From contig JAITVX010000057.1 of NCBI GenBank assembly GCA_031285575.1, positions 1 through 9,001 on the forward strand: a stretch of DNA of 9,001 nucleotides, written 5' to 3'. The translations under genes were made by a program, and so were the position numbers. Of this stretch, positions 1 to 6,816 are shown piece by piece. Under the pieces are notes generated by a model. That model made no database searches and was not told where the DNA came from. It saw nothing but the letters and a program-made list of their open reading frames with translations. The DNA comes from Bacteroidales bacterium. GTDB taxonomy: Bacteria > Bacteroidota > Bacteroidia > Bacteroidales > VadinHA17. Every line of letters begins with the position of its first letter. The first letter of the stretch is position 1.

Positions 1-2915
1 ACGGTAGTGCCAGGATTGAACGGGGTAAGTGAAAACGAAGAACCGTTGCCGCAAACCGTACCCGGCCCGGAAATAGATGGCGCAGCGCAGGGTGTTAGCG
101 TTTTGGTGGCAAAAACGGGGCCGCTGGCGCTGCCTGTATGGGCAGATAGCGTAACACTGCCCGTGCCCGACCCTATGCGGGATACTAAAGTTGAACTGCC
201 CGATGCAGGACTGACATTAAAGATGGCGCTATTGGAAACAGTCCAGTAAACAGTAACTCCCGGATAGTTTATCACTGAAAAGTTGCTGCCCGTGTAATAA
301 ACCGTGCTGCTGGCTCCGTAATCTTCAATTGCTGCCGCGGCGCAGGGCGTAAGGTTTTTTGTGGCAACCGTTGAACCGCCTATGCTTGCCGTGAGCTGTC
401 CATTGCTGGAACTGCTGCCAATACGATAAACATTTACCGTATTACCTGTAGCCGTATAAACAGACGAATATTGACTGAAAGAAAACGCTCCGTAACTCGG
501 CAGTGTCCATGTTATTGTACTCGTTGGCGTATTGCTTAATGCAAAGGTACTACCAGTGTAGTAAACATTATCAGGGCCGATAATGCTGTAAGCAGGTGTG
601 GTGCTTGTCAACTTGCTGTACAGGAACGATGCCGGTGAGTTGAACCGCGTATGCAGTTCATTCAGGTTTTGTATATATACCGAATTAAACGGGTTGGAAG
701 CGCCGCCAATGTCCTGGGTTAATTTAGTATTCCAGTCGTTCAGTGCAAGCGAACTTACGGTTGGTATAAAACAGAACTGCGGCTGTTTAACAGCGCTGGA
801 AGGTATTGGAAGTTCCGCACCCATCATATCTAATGAATACATCCCGCCCGGGGCGCCGTCTAAAGGCAGCATGCCGGCAGCGCTGTTAACGGTCTGTTCT
901 TCTATGTTGATATTAACAGGAATAAGAAACAGTATTGTTTTACGGATATACACATGCCCATGATATACTTCCGAAGCGCTTTGATTTTTAAGGGCGTCTA
1001 TCTGTAGTTCCATCTTTACCTCACTGTGGCCGGGAATGGCATTCCATGCTACTTTAGGATAACTGGTAACAAGGGCAAAAAAGGAAACAGCAGATATCAA
1101 ATCCATCCATTCTTTGAAATGGTAAGAATCCTGATAATCGATAATAGTGCTGCCAGAAGGGAAGTTCACTGTTCCGCTGGCACTGCCGTTGGAAATGGCT
1201 ATGTTCTCAATTGGTTGAGAAGGAAAACCCTGCGGAAAGCCCAGATTATCGTAGTCGGCCTGAAACTGGTTGTGAGCCGTATTGTCGAAACTGTAATTCC
1301 GGTCAACGTAATAGATAAGCATCTGTTTGGCGGCCATGCTGTTTATTACATTAACAGCGAGTTTTACGGCATCCATATTACCAACCTGAAAAACGGGAAT
1401 AATGGCAGGGGGAAGATACAACCATATTTTTATCTTTTCAAAATGCCTTACCGCCGCCTGGAAGCCGACGGGTACGTTGGCGCCCTTGTGGGGGCTATCG
1501 ACCGATATGTATTTCCACGTTTGGTGATTCTGATTAGCCAGCTCCATTTGCCGCAGGGCTATGCGGGCAACAAGGCCGCCCATGCTTACGCCCATTACCA
1601 CGTTCTGCTCGGTTGAACCAACCTTTTGCTTGTGGGCGTTTACGGTATCTATAACCTGCCTGAACAGAGCTGCATTGCGAAAGATGTCGTCGAGACCGTT
1701 GTTATAATCTAAATAAACAATATCGTAGCCGGCAATATCTATTTTATCTGATAGTGTTTGATAGCCACTTTCAGGATATTGAACATTAATTGTTCCAACA
1801 TCATCTGTGTCCATTAAGGAGCTGTATTTTAAAAAATGTCGAAGCTTCATATTATAATTTGTATCTAAAACACCTATATCGAATCCTTCGGCAACAATCA
1901 GCGGTTTCCTTATTTTTCCGGTGGTGTTAGCGCTCGACAGTTCGTATTCAATTGTGCCGCCGGAATGAGCTCCTGTGGGTGGAATAATAATTTCCTGTAT
2001 ATCAGGAATAGAATATGATTTTGCAGGACCCGGATTCGATAAGTTTGCCGGTGGCTCTACATAAATTCTGGTTTGGCTGGTGTATGATGAGCCGTCGGTG
2101 TAGGTGAGCCGGAAATAGACGGTTTTTACGCCTCCGCTACCGAATGTGTGGCTTACGGGTGCATCCCAGCCGGCTGCTGCATAGCTTGCACCCTGGTCGA
2201 AACTTATTTCGCGCTTCTGAATGGTTTTGCCCACATTGGTGTGCCAGAGGTTGGACTTGAATACAAAACTTACGGCCAGCTCGCCGAACCACAGTTTCTT
2301 GGGGGCTGCGGCAAACAGCTGCCTTGTATCGTAGGGCGAAGCTGCATTGGGTACGTCCTGCAGCTGGTCTCCATTTACAACCTGCATAAGGCCAAGCGTC
2401 AAGGCGTCTTCTTTCAGCACATTGTACTGCCAGTGCATCATGGCCACCGGCACGGCGGTGGCGTGGGTTGCATTGTCAATTTGCGTAAAAACAGTTTCGG
2501 GGTTGGTAATGCTTACGTTATTATTTATTCTGGAAGTGAACATGCCCGAATAGAGCATACGCCAGGTGTCCATATCAACAAAGTTGCTGTCGGCAGGTAC
2601 ACCGTTAAAATATTCCGGGTCTGCCATCTGCAAACCGTAATCGGCAAGCAGCCCCGTGGCAACACGGCTTTTGTCCACAGGCTGGAATATGTGGTTCATC
2701 CGCACGATAAAGTTATCGGGAGCAATCCTTAACGTAAGGCTGTTGCCCGGGCTGGCGGTAAAGCTGAACCCCGGCTGCAATGTGATGCTTTCGCCGGCTT
2801 CATATACACCCGGTGCAGGAGTACTGTTCATGGTTATGTTGTTTTGCCCTTCCGATACCTGAAAAGTTATCAGAGCAAGAGCAACAATCATAAAATAATT
2901 CTTTATTGTTTTCAT
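1..2915 (-). CDS. Secreted alpha/beta hydrolase (lipase/esterase-like) with 3-coathanger-type N-terminus and C-terminal Ig-like repeats; C-terminus cut by window edge
   Basis: I translated the minus strand from the ATG at 2915 and found 971 uninterrupted codons to the window edge. Residues 1-24 look like a signal peptide (ending EGQ). Residues about 25-66 (YEAGESITLQPGFSFTA) resemble the 3-coathanger stack domain of exported Bacteroidota proteins. Residues about 110-330 are an unassigned, beta-looking stretch. The hydrolase part begins near PLIVAEGFD (EGFD at 343-346). It has a nucleophile elbow GVSMG with Ser444, then DSPHKGA (Asp473), ISNGSASG (574-581), CFIPTVSSL (from 715) and NELH (His755). 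These resemble PGAP1/DUF676-like serine hydrolases; His755 as catalytic base is inferred and the acid is not assigned. From about 773, Ig-like modules repeat every 85 residues (LTPCAA at Cys858 and Cys943). Any T9SS sorting tail would lie outside the window. It is probably the last in-window gene of a five-gene unit. The substrate, perhaps an ester or lipid, is unknown. Confidence 0.82.
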   Translation of the reverse strand, partial: MKTIKNYFMIVALALITFQVSEGQNNITMNSTPAPGVYEAGESITLQPGFSFTASPGNSLTLRIAPDNFIVRMNHIFQPVDKSRVATGLLADYGLQMADPEYFNGVPADSNFVDMDTWRMLYSGMFTSRINNNVSITNPETVFTQIDNATHATAVPVAMMHWQYNVLKEDALTLGLMQVVNGDQLQDVPNAASPYDTRQLFAAAPKKLWFGELAVSFVFKSNLWHTNVGKTIQKREISFDQGASYAAAGWDAPVSHTFGSGGVKTVYFRLTYTDGSSYTSQTRIYVEPPANLSNPGPAKSYSIPDIQEIIIPPTGAHSGGTIEYELSSANTTGKIRKPLIVAEGFDIGVLDTNYNMKLRHFLKYSSLMDTDDVGTINVQYPESGYQTLSDKIDIAGYDIVYLDYNNGLDDIFRNAALFRQVIDTVNAHKQKVGSTEQNVVMGVSMGGLVARIALRQMELANQNHQTWKYISVDSPHKGANVPVGFQAAVRHFEKIKIWLYLPPAIIPVFQVGNMDAVKLAVNVINSMAAKQMLIYYVDRNYSFDNTAHNQFQADYDNLGFPQGFPSQPIENIAISNGSASGTVNFPSGSTIIDYQDSYHFKEWMDLISAVSFFALVTSYPKVAWNAIPGHSEVKMELQIDALKNQSASEVYHGHVYIRKTILFLIPVNINIEEQTVNSAAGMLPLDGAPGGMYSLDMMGAELPIPSSAVKQPQFCFIPTVSSLALNDWNTKLTQDIGGASNPFNSVYIQNLNELHTRFNSPASFLYSKLTSTTPAYSIIGPDNVYYTGSTFALSNTPTSTITWTLPSYGAFSFSQYSSVYTATGNTVNVYRIGSSSSNGQLTASIGGSTVATKNLTPCAAAAIEDYGASSTVYYTGSNFSVINYPGVTVYWTVSNSAIFNVSPASGSSTLVSRIGSGTGSVTLSAHTGSASGPVFATKTLTPCAAPSISGPGTVCGNGSSFSLTPFNPGTT

Positions 2916-3498
2916 TGAATACTTGTTGTTATTCGTAATTATCAATAAACATTTAATTTAATATCAAAACGGCCATTACTGACTTGAACCGTCGAATCGC
3001 CTGCATACTCTATATTTCCTACATGATGAGGCCCATAGAAATGATCGACACATCTTGCTGAAAACTCAAAAGTGCCGCTGACAATGCGGTTTATGGTATC
3101 AAATTTTGTAAGAAAAACATAACCGGTATTTTCACCTACAAAATACCAACATCCATGATAACTACTCTCTGTTTCAGAATGTGATGCATTACCAAATATC
3201 ACATTATTATATTCGAACTCGCGGGGATTTTCAAGGTATAATACTACTGATGGACCGCTCCATTCACAACCAAAAAACAAACTATTTGTTTCTCTGTTAT
3301 ATTCTGCAAATGGTTTCTTAGACCTAAATTTTATTCTAGCAAAAAGAATGTCATTTATATAACACCCGAATGTGTTTTTTCCTTCCTGTGTTTCGGGAGG
3401 CAGCTTATCTGGGGCTTCCTTTTCGCATGAGTGGCTCACTACTGTTAAGAGCAGCAGTATGGTTGCAAGTTTTAAAATATGTGCTTTCATATTTTCTG
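2592..3498 (-). repeat. Tandem segmental duplication, downstream copy (lipoprotein B plus start of intact hydrolase)
   Basis: This is the partner of 3532-4438. It contains lipoprotein B and codons 1-108 of the intact hydrolase. Between the two copies lies an AT-rich junction of about 33 bp (3499-3531) with no counterpart on the other side, which supplies the terminal LYILFN of the truncated copy. Confidence 0.85.
2942..3490 (-). CDS. Outer-surface lipoprotein of a Bacteroidota 'LPPETQ.GKNTFGC' family, copy B
   Basis: The 182-residue product has a short basic start, a hydrophobic stretch and Cys22 (VVSHSC), read here as the lipidated residue. The lipobox is loose (Ser at -3, Val at -4), which is tolerated in this phylum. 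The mature protein opens with DKLPPETQEGKNTFGCYIND, a signature common in uncharacterised Bacteroidota lipoproteins (DUF6252-like; not verified). It also contains GCWYFVGENTG and a closing block ISGTF-type strand (IVSGTFEFSARC). Four cysteines besides Cys22 (43, 75, 114, 147) are shared with the neighbouring paralog and could form disulfides. It ends 26 bp before the hydrolase start, so co-transcription is likely. It is one half of a tandem duplication with 3892-4422. The function is unknown; a surface-binding or hydrolase-partner role is only inference. Confidence 0.85.
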   Translation of the reverse strand: MKAHILKLATILLLLTVVSHSCEKEAPDKLPPETQEGKNTFGCYINDILFARIKFRSKKPFAEYNRETNSLFFGCEWSGPSVVLYLENPREFEYNNVIFGNASHSETESSYHGCWYFVGENTGYVFLTKFDTINRIVSGTFEFSARCVDHFYGPHHVGNIEYAGDSTVQVSNGRFDIKLNVY

Positions 3499-3510
3499 TG
3501 TTTTAAAAAG

Positions 3511-3855
3511 TTAATTAAATAAAATATATAAGGCAGGCACACCGTTAAAATATTCCGGGTCTGCCATCTGCAAACCGTAATCGGCAAGCAGGCCTGTTGT
3601 AATGCGGCTTTTGTCAACAGGCTGAAATATGTGGCTCATGCGCACGGTAAAGTTATCGGGAACAATCCTTAGCGTAAGGCTGTTGCCCGGACTGGCGGTA
3701 AAGCTGAACCCGGGCAGCAGCGTTATGCTTTCACCTGCTTCGTACACACCCGCAGCAGGTGTACTGTTCATGATTATATTGTTCTGTCCACTCGATATCT
3801 GAACAGTTGCCAGCATCATGGCAACAATCATAAAATAATGAGTTATCGTTTTCAT
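3511..3855 (-). pseudogene. Truncated duplicate of the hydrolase N-terminus (signal peptide plus 3-coathanger-type domain)
   Basis: The frame encodes 114 residues. Residues 1-108 align without gaps to residues 1-108 of the hydrolase at 2915, differing at about 16 positions by hand count (about 85% identity). It then ends in an unrelated tail LYILFN and a stop. No catalytic part is left. An upstream ATG at 3885 is in frame, but the homolog has a stop in the matching leader, so the ATG at 3855 is chosen. The signal peptide and GESITLLPGFSFTA domain are intact, so a small exported protein could still be made. It lies 36 bp after lipoprotein A and 20 bp before lipoprotein B. The break falls at the edge of the segmental duplication, so it is best read as a duplication remnant. 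A retained small secreted domain is the alternative. Confidence 0.8.
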
Positions 3856-4438
3856 CATGTTGTTGTTTTTATTCGTAATTATCATAAACGTCTAAAATTT
3901 AATATCAAAACGGCCGTTACTGACGTGAACCGTTGAATCACCTGCGTATGTTATTAAACCGTCTGGCCTATAGGAAGAAGCGGAGCATCTTGCTGAAAAC
4001 TCAAAAGTGCCGCTGACAATACGATTAATGGTGTCAAATTTTGTAATAAAAACATGGCCGGTATTTTCACCTACAAAATACCAGCATCCATCATAGCCAC
4101 TCTCTGTACCAGAATGTGATACATACCCAGATGTAAATTGATTGTATTCGGACTCGCGAGGATTTTCAATGTATATCGCTACGTTTGGAGTTCCCCTGTC
4201 ACAACCAAAAAACAAACTGTTTGTTTCTTTGTCATACACTGCGAATGGGTTACGATACTTTCTTATTCTGACGAAGAGAATGTCATTTATATAGCATCCG
4301 AAAGTATTTTTACCTTCCTGTGTTTCGGGCGGCAACTTATCCGGATCTTTCTTTTCGCATGAGTGGCTCACTACTGTAAAGAGCAGCAGTATGGCTGCAA
4401 GTTTTAAAATATGTGCTTTCATATTTTCTGTATTTTTA
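3532..4438 (-). repeat. Tandem segmental duplication, upstream copy (lipoprotein A plus truncated hydrolase)
   Basis: This segment matches 2592-3498 at an offset of 932 bp at the lipoprotein start, 950 at its stop and 940 through the hydrolase N-terminus. Shifts come from codon-sized indels in the lipoprotein and a different intergenic length (36 against 26 bp). Homology starts just upstream of the lipoprotein ATG (shared CATATTTTCTGT) and stops at the shared GGCAGG at 3532 and 2592. Confidence 0.85.
3892..4422 (-). CDS. Outer-surface lipoprotein of a Bacteroidota 'LPPETQ.GKNTFGC' family, copy A
   Basis: The 176-residue product is a paralog of the protein at 2942-3490. It has the same signal peptide and Cys22, and the first 50 residues match at 46 positions by hand count. 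The stretch 112-146 (GCWYFVGENTG to FSARC) matches at about 33 of 35. Residues 51-111 diverge much more and carry a small length difference, and the tail after Cys146 is six residues shorter overall. Conserved cysteines are at 43, 74, 113 and 146. It starts 13 bp after the stop of the fibre-like gene and is followed 36 bp later by the truncated hydrolase copy. It is likely anchored in the outer membrane and probably surface-exposed. The family has no function I can name; anything beyond lipoprotein is inference. Confidence 0.85.
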   Translation of the reverse strand: MKAHILKLAAILLLFTVVSHSCEKKDPDKLPPETQEGKNTFGCYINDILFVRIRKYRNPFAVYDKETNSLFFGCDRGTPNVAIYIENPRESEYNQFTSGYVSHSGTESGYDGCWYFVGENTGHVFITKFDTINRIVSGTFEFSARCSASSYRPDGLITYAGDSTVHVSNGRFDIKF

Positions 4439-5107
4439 CTTCGTTTCTATTTCAGAAAGCCGTTTTTCAAGCTCAATTATATACAGCGTCAGTTCCTCTA
4501 TTTTCTGCAGCAGCTGTATCTGAAATTCGCCCATGTTTACTCCGTTCTGCACCATATCATCGGCCGGGGCAATATCGGGCAGGTGTCTGTTGTCTTTTAT
4601 AAAGGTTTCTACTTCATCTAACGGGCGCAGGCGGTAATTGGGAGCGAATACAAAATCGGCGCCGGCATTGGCGTTCACTGTTATCTCGCGGGCACGGATG
4701 TCGCCTGCTACTGTGAGTTTGGATGTGGGGTTGGCAGTACCGATACCAAGGTTACCATTATTTTTGATAACAATTTTTTCAGACCATGCTCCGCTGAGTG
4801 TCCAAAAAGTTATATCATGCGTAGATTGAATCATACTTTGCCCCGGTTTAGCCGTTAAGTATGTTCTGGTGCTTTCTCCATAAGCGCTTCCTTCATAAGT
4901 GTTTTCAACCACAAAAGAGATTTCTCCATTTACGTTACGTCTCATGTGCATAGGCCATACAGGATCGGTTATACCAATACCAATATTTCCACTGTTTGTA
5001 TTATAGATATTACTTCCCGAAGTTTGCCACTGGGCGTTCAGGTTTCCGAAAGCAGATAAAAGCAGCGTTGTGGCTGCAAAGCAGAAGATTAAATTTTTTG
5101 TTTTCAT
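4436..5107 (-). CDS. Exported fibre-like protein with GIGT repeats and C-terminal coiled coil
   Basis: This is a 223-residue protein with a signal peptide (1-25, cleavage after NLNA). Two turns of the repeat NxGIGxxxP follow (41-49 and 119-127), the second continuing as SKLTVAGDI. That pattern is typical of beta-helical tail-fibre-like proteins of Bacteroidota. The C-terminal part has DFVFAPNYRLRPLDEVETFI (151-170), NRHLPDI, and a helix LLQKIEELTLYIIELEKRL (199-217) likely to form a coiled-coil trimer. Such modules resemble the region before peptidase S74/intramolecular chaperone domains, but I see no S74 catalytic part, and the length is short. It is the first gene of the minus-strand cluster, 13 bp ahead of lipoprotein A, with a leader of about 245 nt to the candidate promoter at 5352-5384. 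A structural or adhesive surface role is inferred. Confidence 0.8.
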   Translation of the reverse strand: MKTKNLIFCFAATTLLLSAFGNLNAQWQTSGSNIYNTNSGNIGIGITDPVWPMHMRRNVNGEISFVVENTYEGSAYGESTRTYLTAKPGQSMIQSTHDITFWTLSGAWSEKIVIKNNGNLGIGTANPTSKLTVAGDIRAREITVNANAGADFVFAPNYRLRPLDEVETFIKDNRHLPDIAPADDMVQNGVNMGEFQIQLLQKIEELTLYIIELEKRLSEIETK

Positions 5108-5245
5108 TTTGTTTGGTTTTTTAAGTTATAAGTACCTGTGTAAATTATTGTTTGAATATTAGCAAGGAAACTGAAAATGTTTTTTCATAAATATTACCAT
5201 CACATCAGTTTTAAGTTAAACTGCAATAACAAAACCGTTTTGAAG

Positions 5246-5301
5246 TAATCCTGCAGGCAGGTTGTCCGGCAGTTTCAGCCTGCTCAATTACAGCAGGATT
5301 A
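5246..5301. repeat. Nested inverted repeat in the leader of the fibre-like gene
   Basis: The gap 5108-5612 has no convincing gene. Within it, perfect 9-bp arms TAATCCTGC (5246-5254) and GCAGGATTA (5293-5301) enclose an inner pair GCAGG (5257-5261) and CCTGC (5279-5283). If the promoter at 5352-5384 is real, this folds in the 5' leader of the fibre-like gene. No T-run follows on the minus strand, so it is not a standard terminator. An attenuator, RNA-stability element or mobile-repeat relic are all possible. Confidence 0.45.
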
Positions 5302-5351
5302 TAAGCTTTTGCTGACTTTTATTCATATGGTTTAGATTAAAAAAAGCATAA

Positions 5352-5384
5352 CAAAGTTATAACAATAAAATAGTAAAATGTAAA
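5352..5384 (-). promoter_or_regulatory. Candidate Bacteroidota promoter for the five-gene cluster
   Basis: On the minus strand, TAACTTTG (5359-5352) matches the Bacteroidota -7 element TAnnTTTG exactly. TTTA (5384-5381) lies 21 bp upstream, where TTTG is expected. The surroundings are very AT-rich, so a chance match is possible. It would give a leader of about 245 nt that includes the inverted repeat at 5246-5301. Confidence 0.4.
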
Positions 5385-5612
5385 AAGATATTAAAATTCT
5401 GTAATCCGGCTTTCTGCAGCCGCGTCATGAAGGAGGTGGCTTATGTAAGACAAACTGTTGACGCTCGAAATGCTCCGCCATGTAGAAAAATCGCTTTTCC
5501 CCGATTTATTTTAATGACGAAAAATGAAATGTACCTCATATCTGCACAATACCTGTTGGAAAAAGAAAAAACATACTGCATATTTCCCAAAGACGTCTGT
5601 CACACTTCTTTG

Positions 5613-6809
5613 TCACAGCAGCAGCGAACAGTCGCCATAGCTCAGAAAGCGGTAGCTGTTGCTGAGGGCATGGCTGTAAATATCTTTCCAGGCATCGCCC
5701 GTCCAGGCCGAAACAAGCAGCAGAAGCGTGCTGCCCGGCTGGTGGAAGTTGGTTACGATGCCGTTTACAATCCGGAATCTGTATCCGGGCACTATCATTA
5801 CTTTGGTCGATGCATCAATATGCTCAAGGCCGTTCGCCTCCATGTATTTCAGTACTGCCGCAAGAGACGCCTCGGCCGGAATGCTGCACACGCCAGCATA
5901 AGGCTCCCACTGGCCTGTTGAAAAGGCATCGCCGGCGCGGTTCTCGATAATCTTTACGCCTGTGCAGTACAGGCTTTCAAGGGTGCGTACCGAAGTTGTT
6001 CCCACGGCAATCACGCTTCCCTGCTTCTGCAGCAGCGCCCTTACGGTTTTTGCCGTAACCCTAAAATGTTCGCGGTGCATTGTGTGCTCAAATATGTTTT
6101 TGCTTTTCAGCGGCTGAAAGGTGCCCGCCCCCACGTGAAGGGTTATTTCTGAAAAGGCAACGCCCCTGGCCTTAAGCCCGTCTATTACCCTTTCGGAGAA
6201 GTGCAGGCCTGCCGTTGGCGCCGCCACCGAGCCTTCTGCGCTTGCAAAAACGGTCTGGTATCTTGCCGAGTCTTCTTCCACATCGTCGCGGCCCATGTAT
6301 GGCGGAAGCGGCATGCGCCCTGCATCTTCCAGCACCTGCGCAAATGTAAGCTCGCGCGGCCAGCTGAATTTTATGTCAACACTGTCGGCCGACTGCCTCG
6401 CCTTTTCCGCCTTCAGTTCATACACCATGCCGTTGTGCGCAACAGGTGTGGCAAGCGTTCCTGTTTTCCATTTCTTCAGGTTGCCGGCAATACATTTCCA
6501 CACCGCTTCGCCGCGCGAGCCGAAAGATGTTTCATAGCCGGCAGGCTCAACCGGCTCGAGGCAGAATATTTCAATGGCTGCACCCGATTTCTTGCGAAAC
6601 ATAATACGCGCCCTTATTACCTTTGTGTTGTTAAAAACCATCAGGCTGCTGTGCGGAATATGTTTCCCGATATCGGCAAACCGGGTATCGGTTATCTTTC
6701 CACCGTCATACACCAGCAGTTTCGACATGTCTCTCTCCCTCTGCGGAAAGCGTGCAATCTTTTCGTCGGGCAGGCTGTATGCGTATTCTTCTATGCTGAT
6801 ATCAAGCAT
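5613..6809 (-). CDS. queA: S-adenosylmethionine:tRNA ribosyltransferase-isomerase (queuosine biosynthesis)
   Basis: QueA transfers and isomerises the ribosyl part of S-adenosylmethionine onto 7-aminomethyl-7-deazaguanine in tRNA, giving epoxyqueuosine; it is cytosolic. The ATG at 6809 gives 398 residues. It is preferred over an upstream ATG at 6920 that would lie inside the GH30 gene and add 37 unrelated residues. Family motifs are seen in order: LPDEKIARFPQ.ERD (13-27), VFNNTKVIRAR (58-68), GAAIEIFCLEP (76-86), EDAGRMPLPPY (161-171), AAPTAGLHFSE (196-206), HVGAGTFQPL (225-234), GTTSVRTLES (270-279), NFHQPGSTLLLLVSA (354-368) and YRFLSYGD (386-393). It is full length with no missing motif. 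The start lies 7 bp after the GH30 stop, so the two are probably translated from one transcript. No good terminator is seen after it; only an imperfect hairpin around 5589-5611. Confidence 0.95.
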   Translation of the reverse strand: MLDISIEEYAYSLPDEKIARFPQRERDMSKLLVYDGGKITDTRFADIGKHIPHSSLMVFNNTKVIRARIMFRKKSGAAIEIFCLEPVEPAGYETSFGSRGEAVWKCIAGNLKKWKTGTLATPVAHNGMVYELKAEKARQSADSVDIKFSWPRELTFAQVLEDAGRMPLPPYMGRDDVEEDSARYQTVFASAEGSVAAPTAGLHFSERVIDGLKARGVAFSEITLHVGAGTFQPLKSKNIFEHTMHREHFRVTAKTVRALLQKQGSVIAVGTTSVRTLESLYCTGVKIIENRAGDAFSTGQWEPYAGVCSIPAEASLAAVLKYMEANGLEHIDASTKVMIVPGYRFRIVNGIVTNFHQPGSTLLLLVSAWTGDAWKDIYSHALSNSYRFLSYGDCSLLL

Positions 6810-6816
6810 GGGACAT

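Noticed and set aside
1026..1616. Plus-strand frame of 196 codons
   Set aside because: It is antisense to the continuous hydrolase frame, which carries clear motifs (GVSMG, DSPHKGA). The same applies to plus-strand frames at 598-963 and 2148-2732.
5589..5611. Terminator after queA
   Set aside because: The arms AAAGACGT and ACTTCTTT pair with one mismatch, but no T-run follows on the minus strand.
5427..5921. Plus-strand frame of 164 codons preceded by AGGAGG-like bases
   Set aside because: Its 3' two-thirds are antisense to the conserved end of queA, the product resembles nothing I know, and Shine-Dalgarno sequences are rarely used in this phylum.
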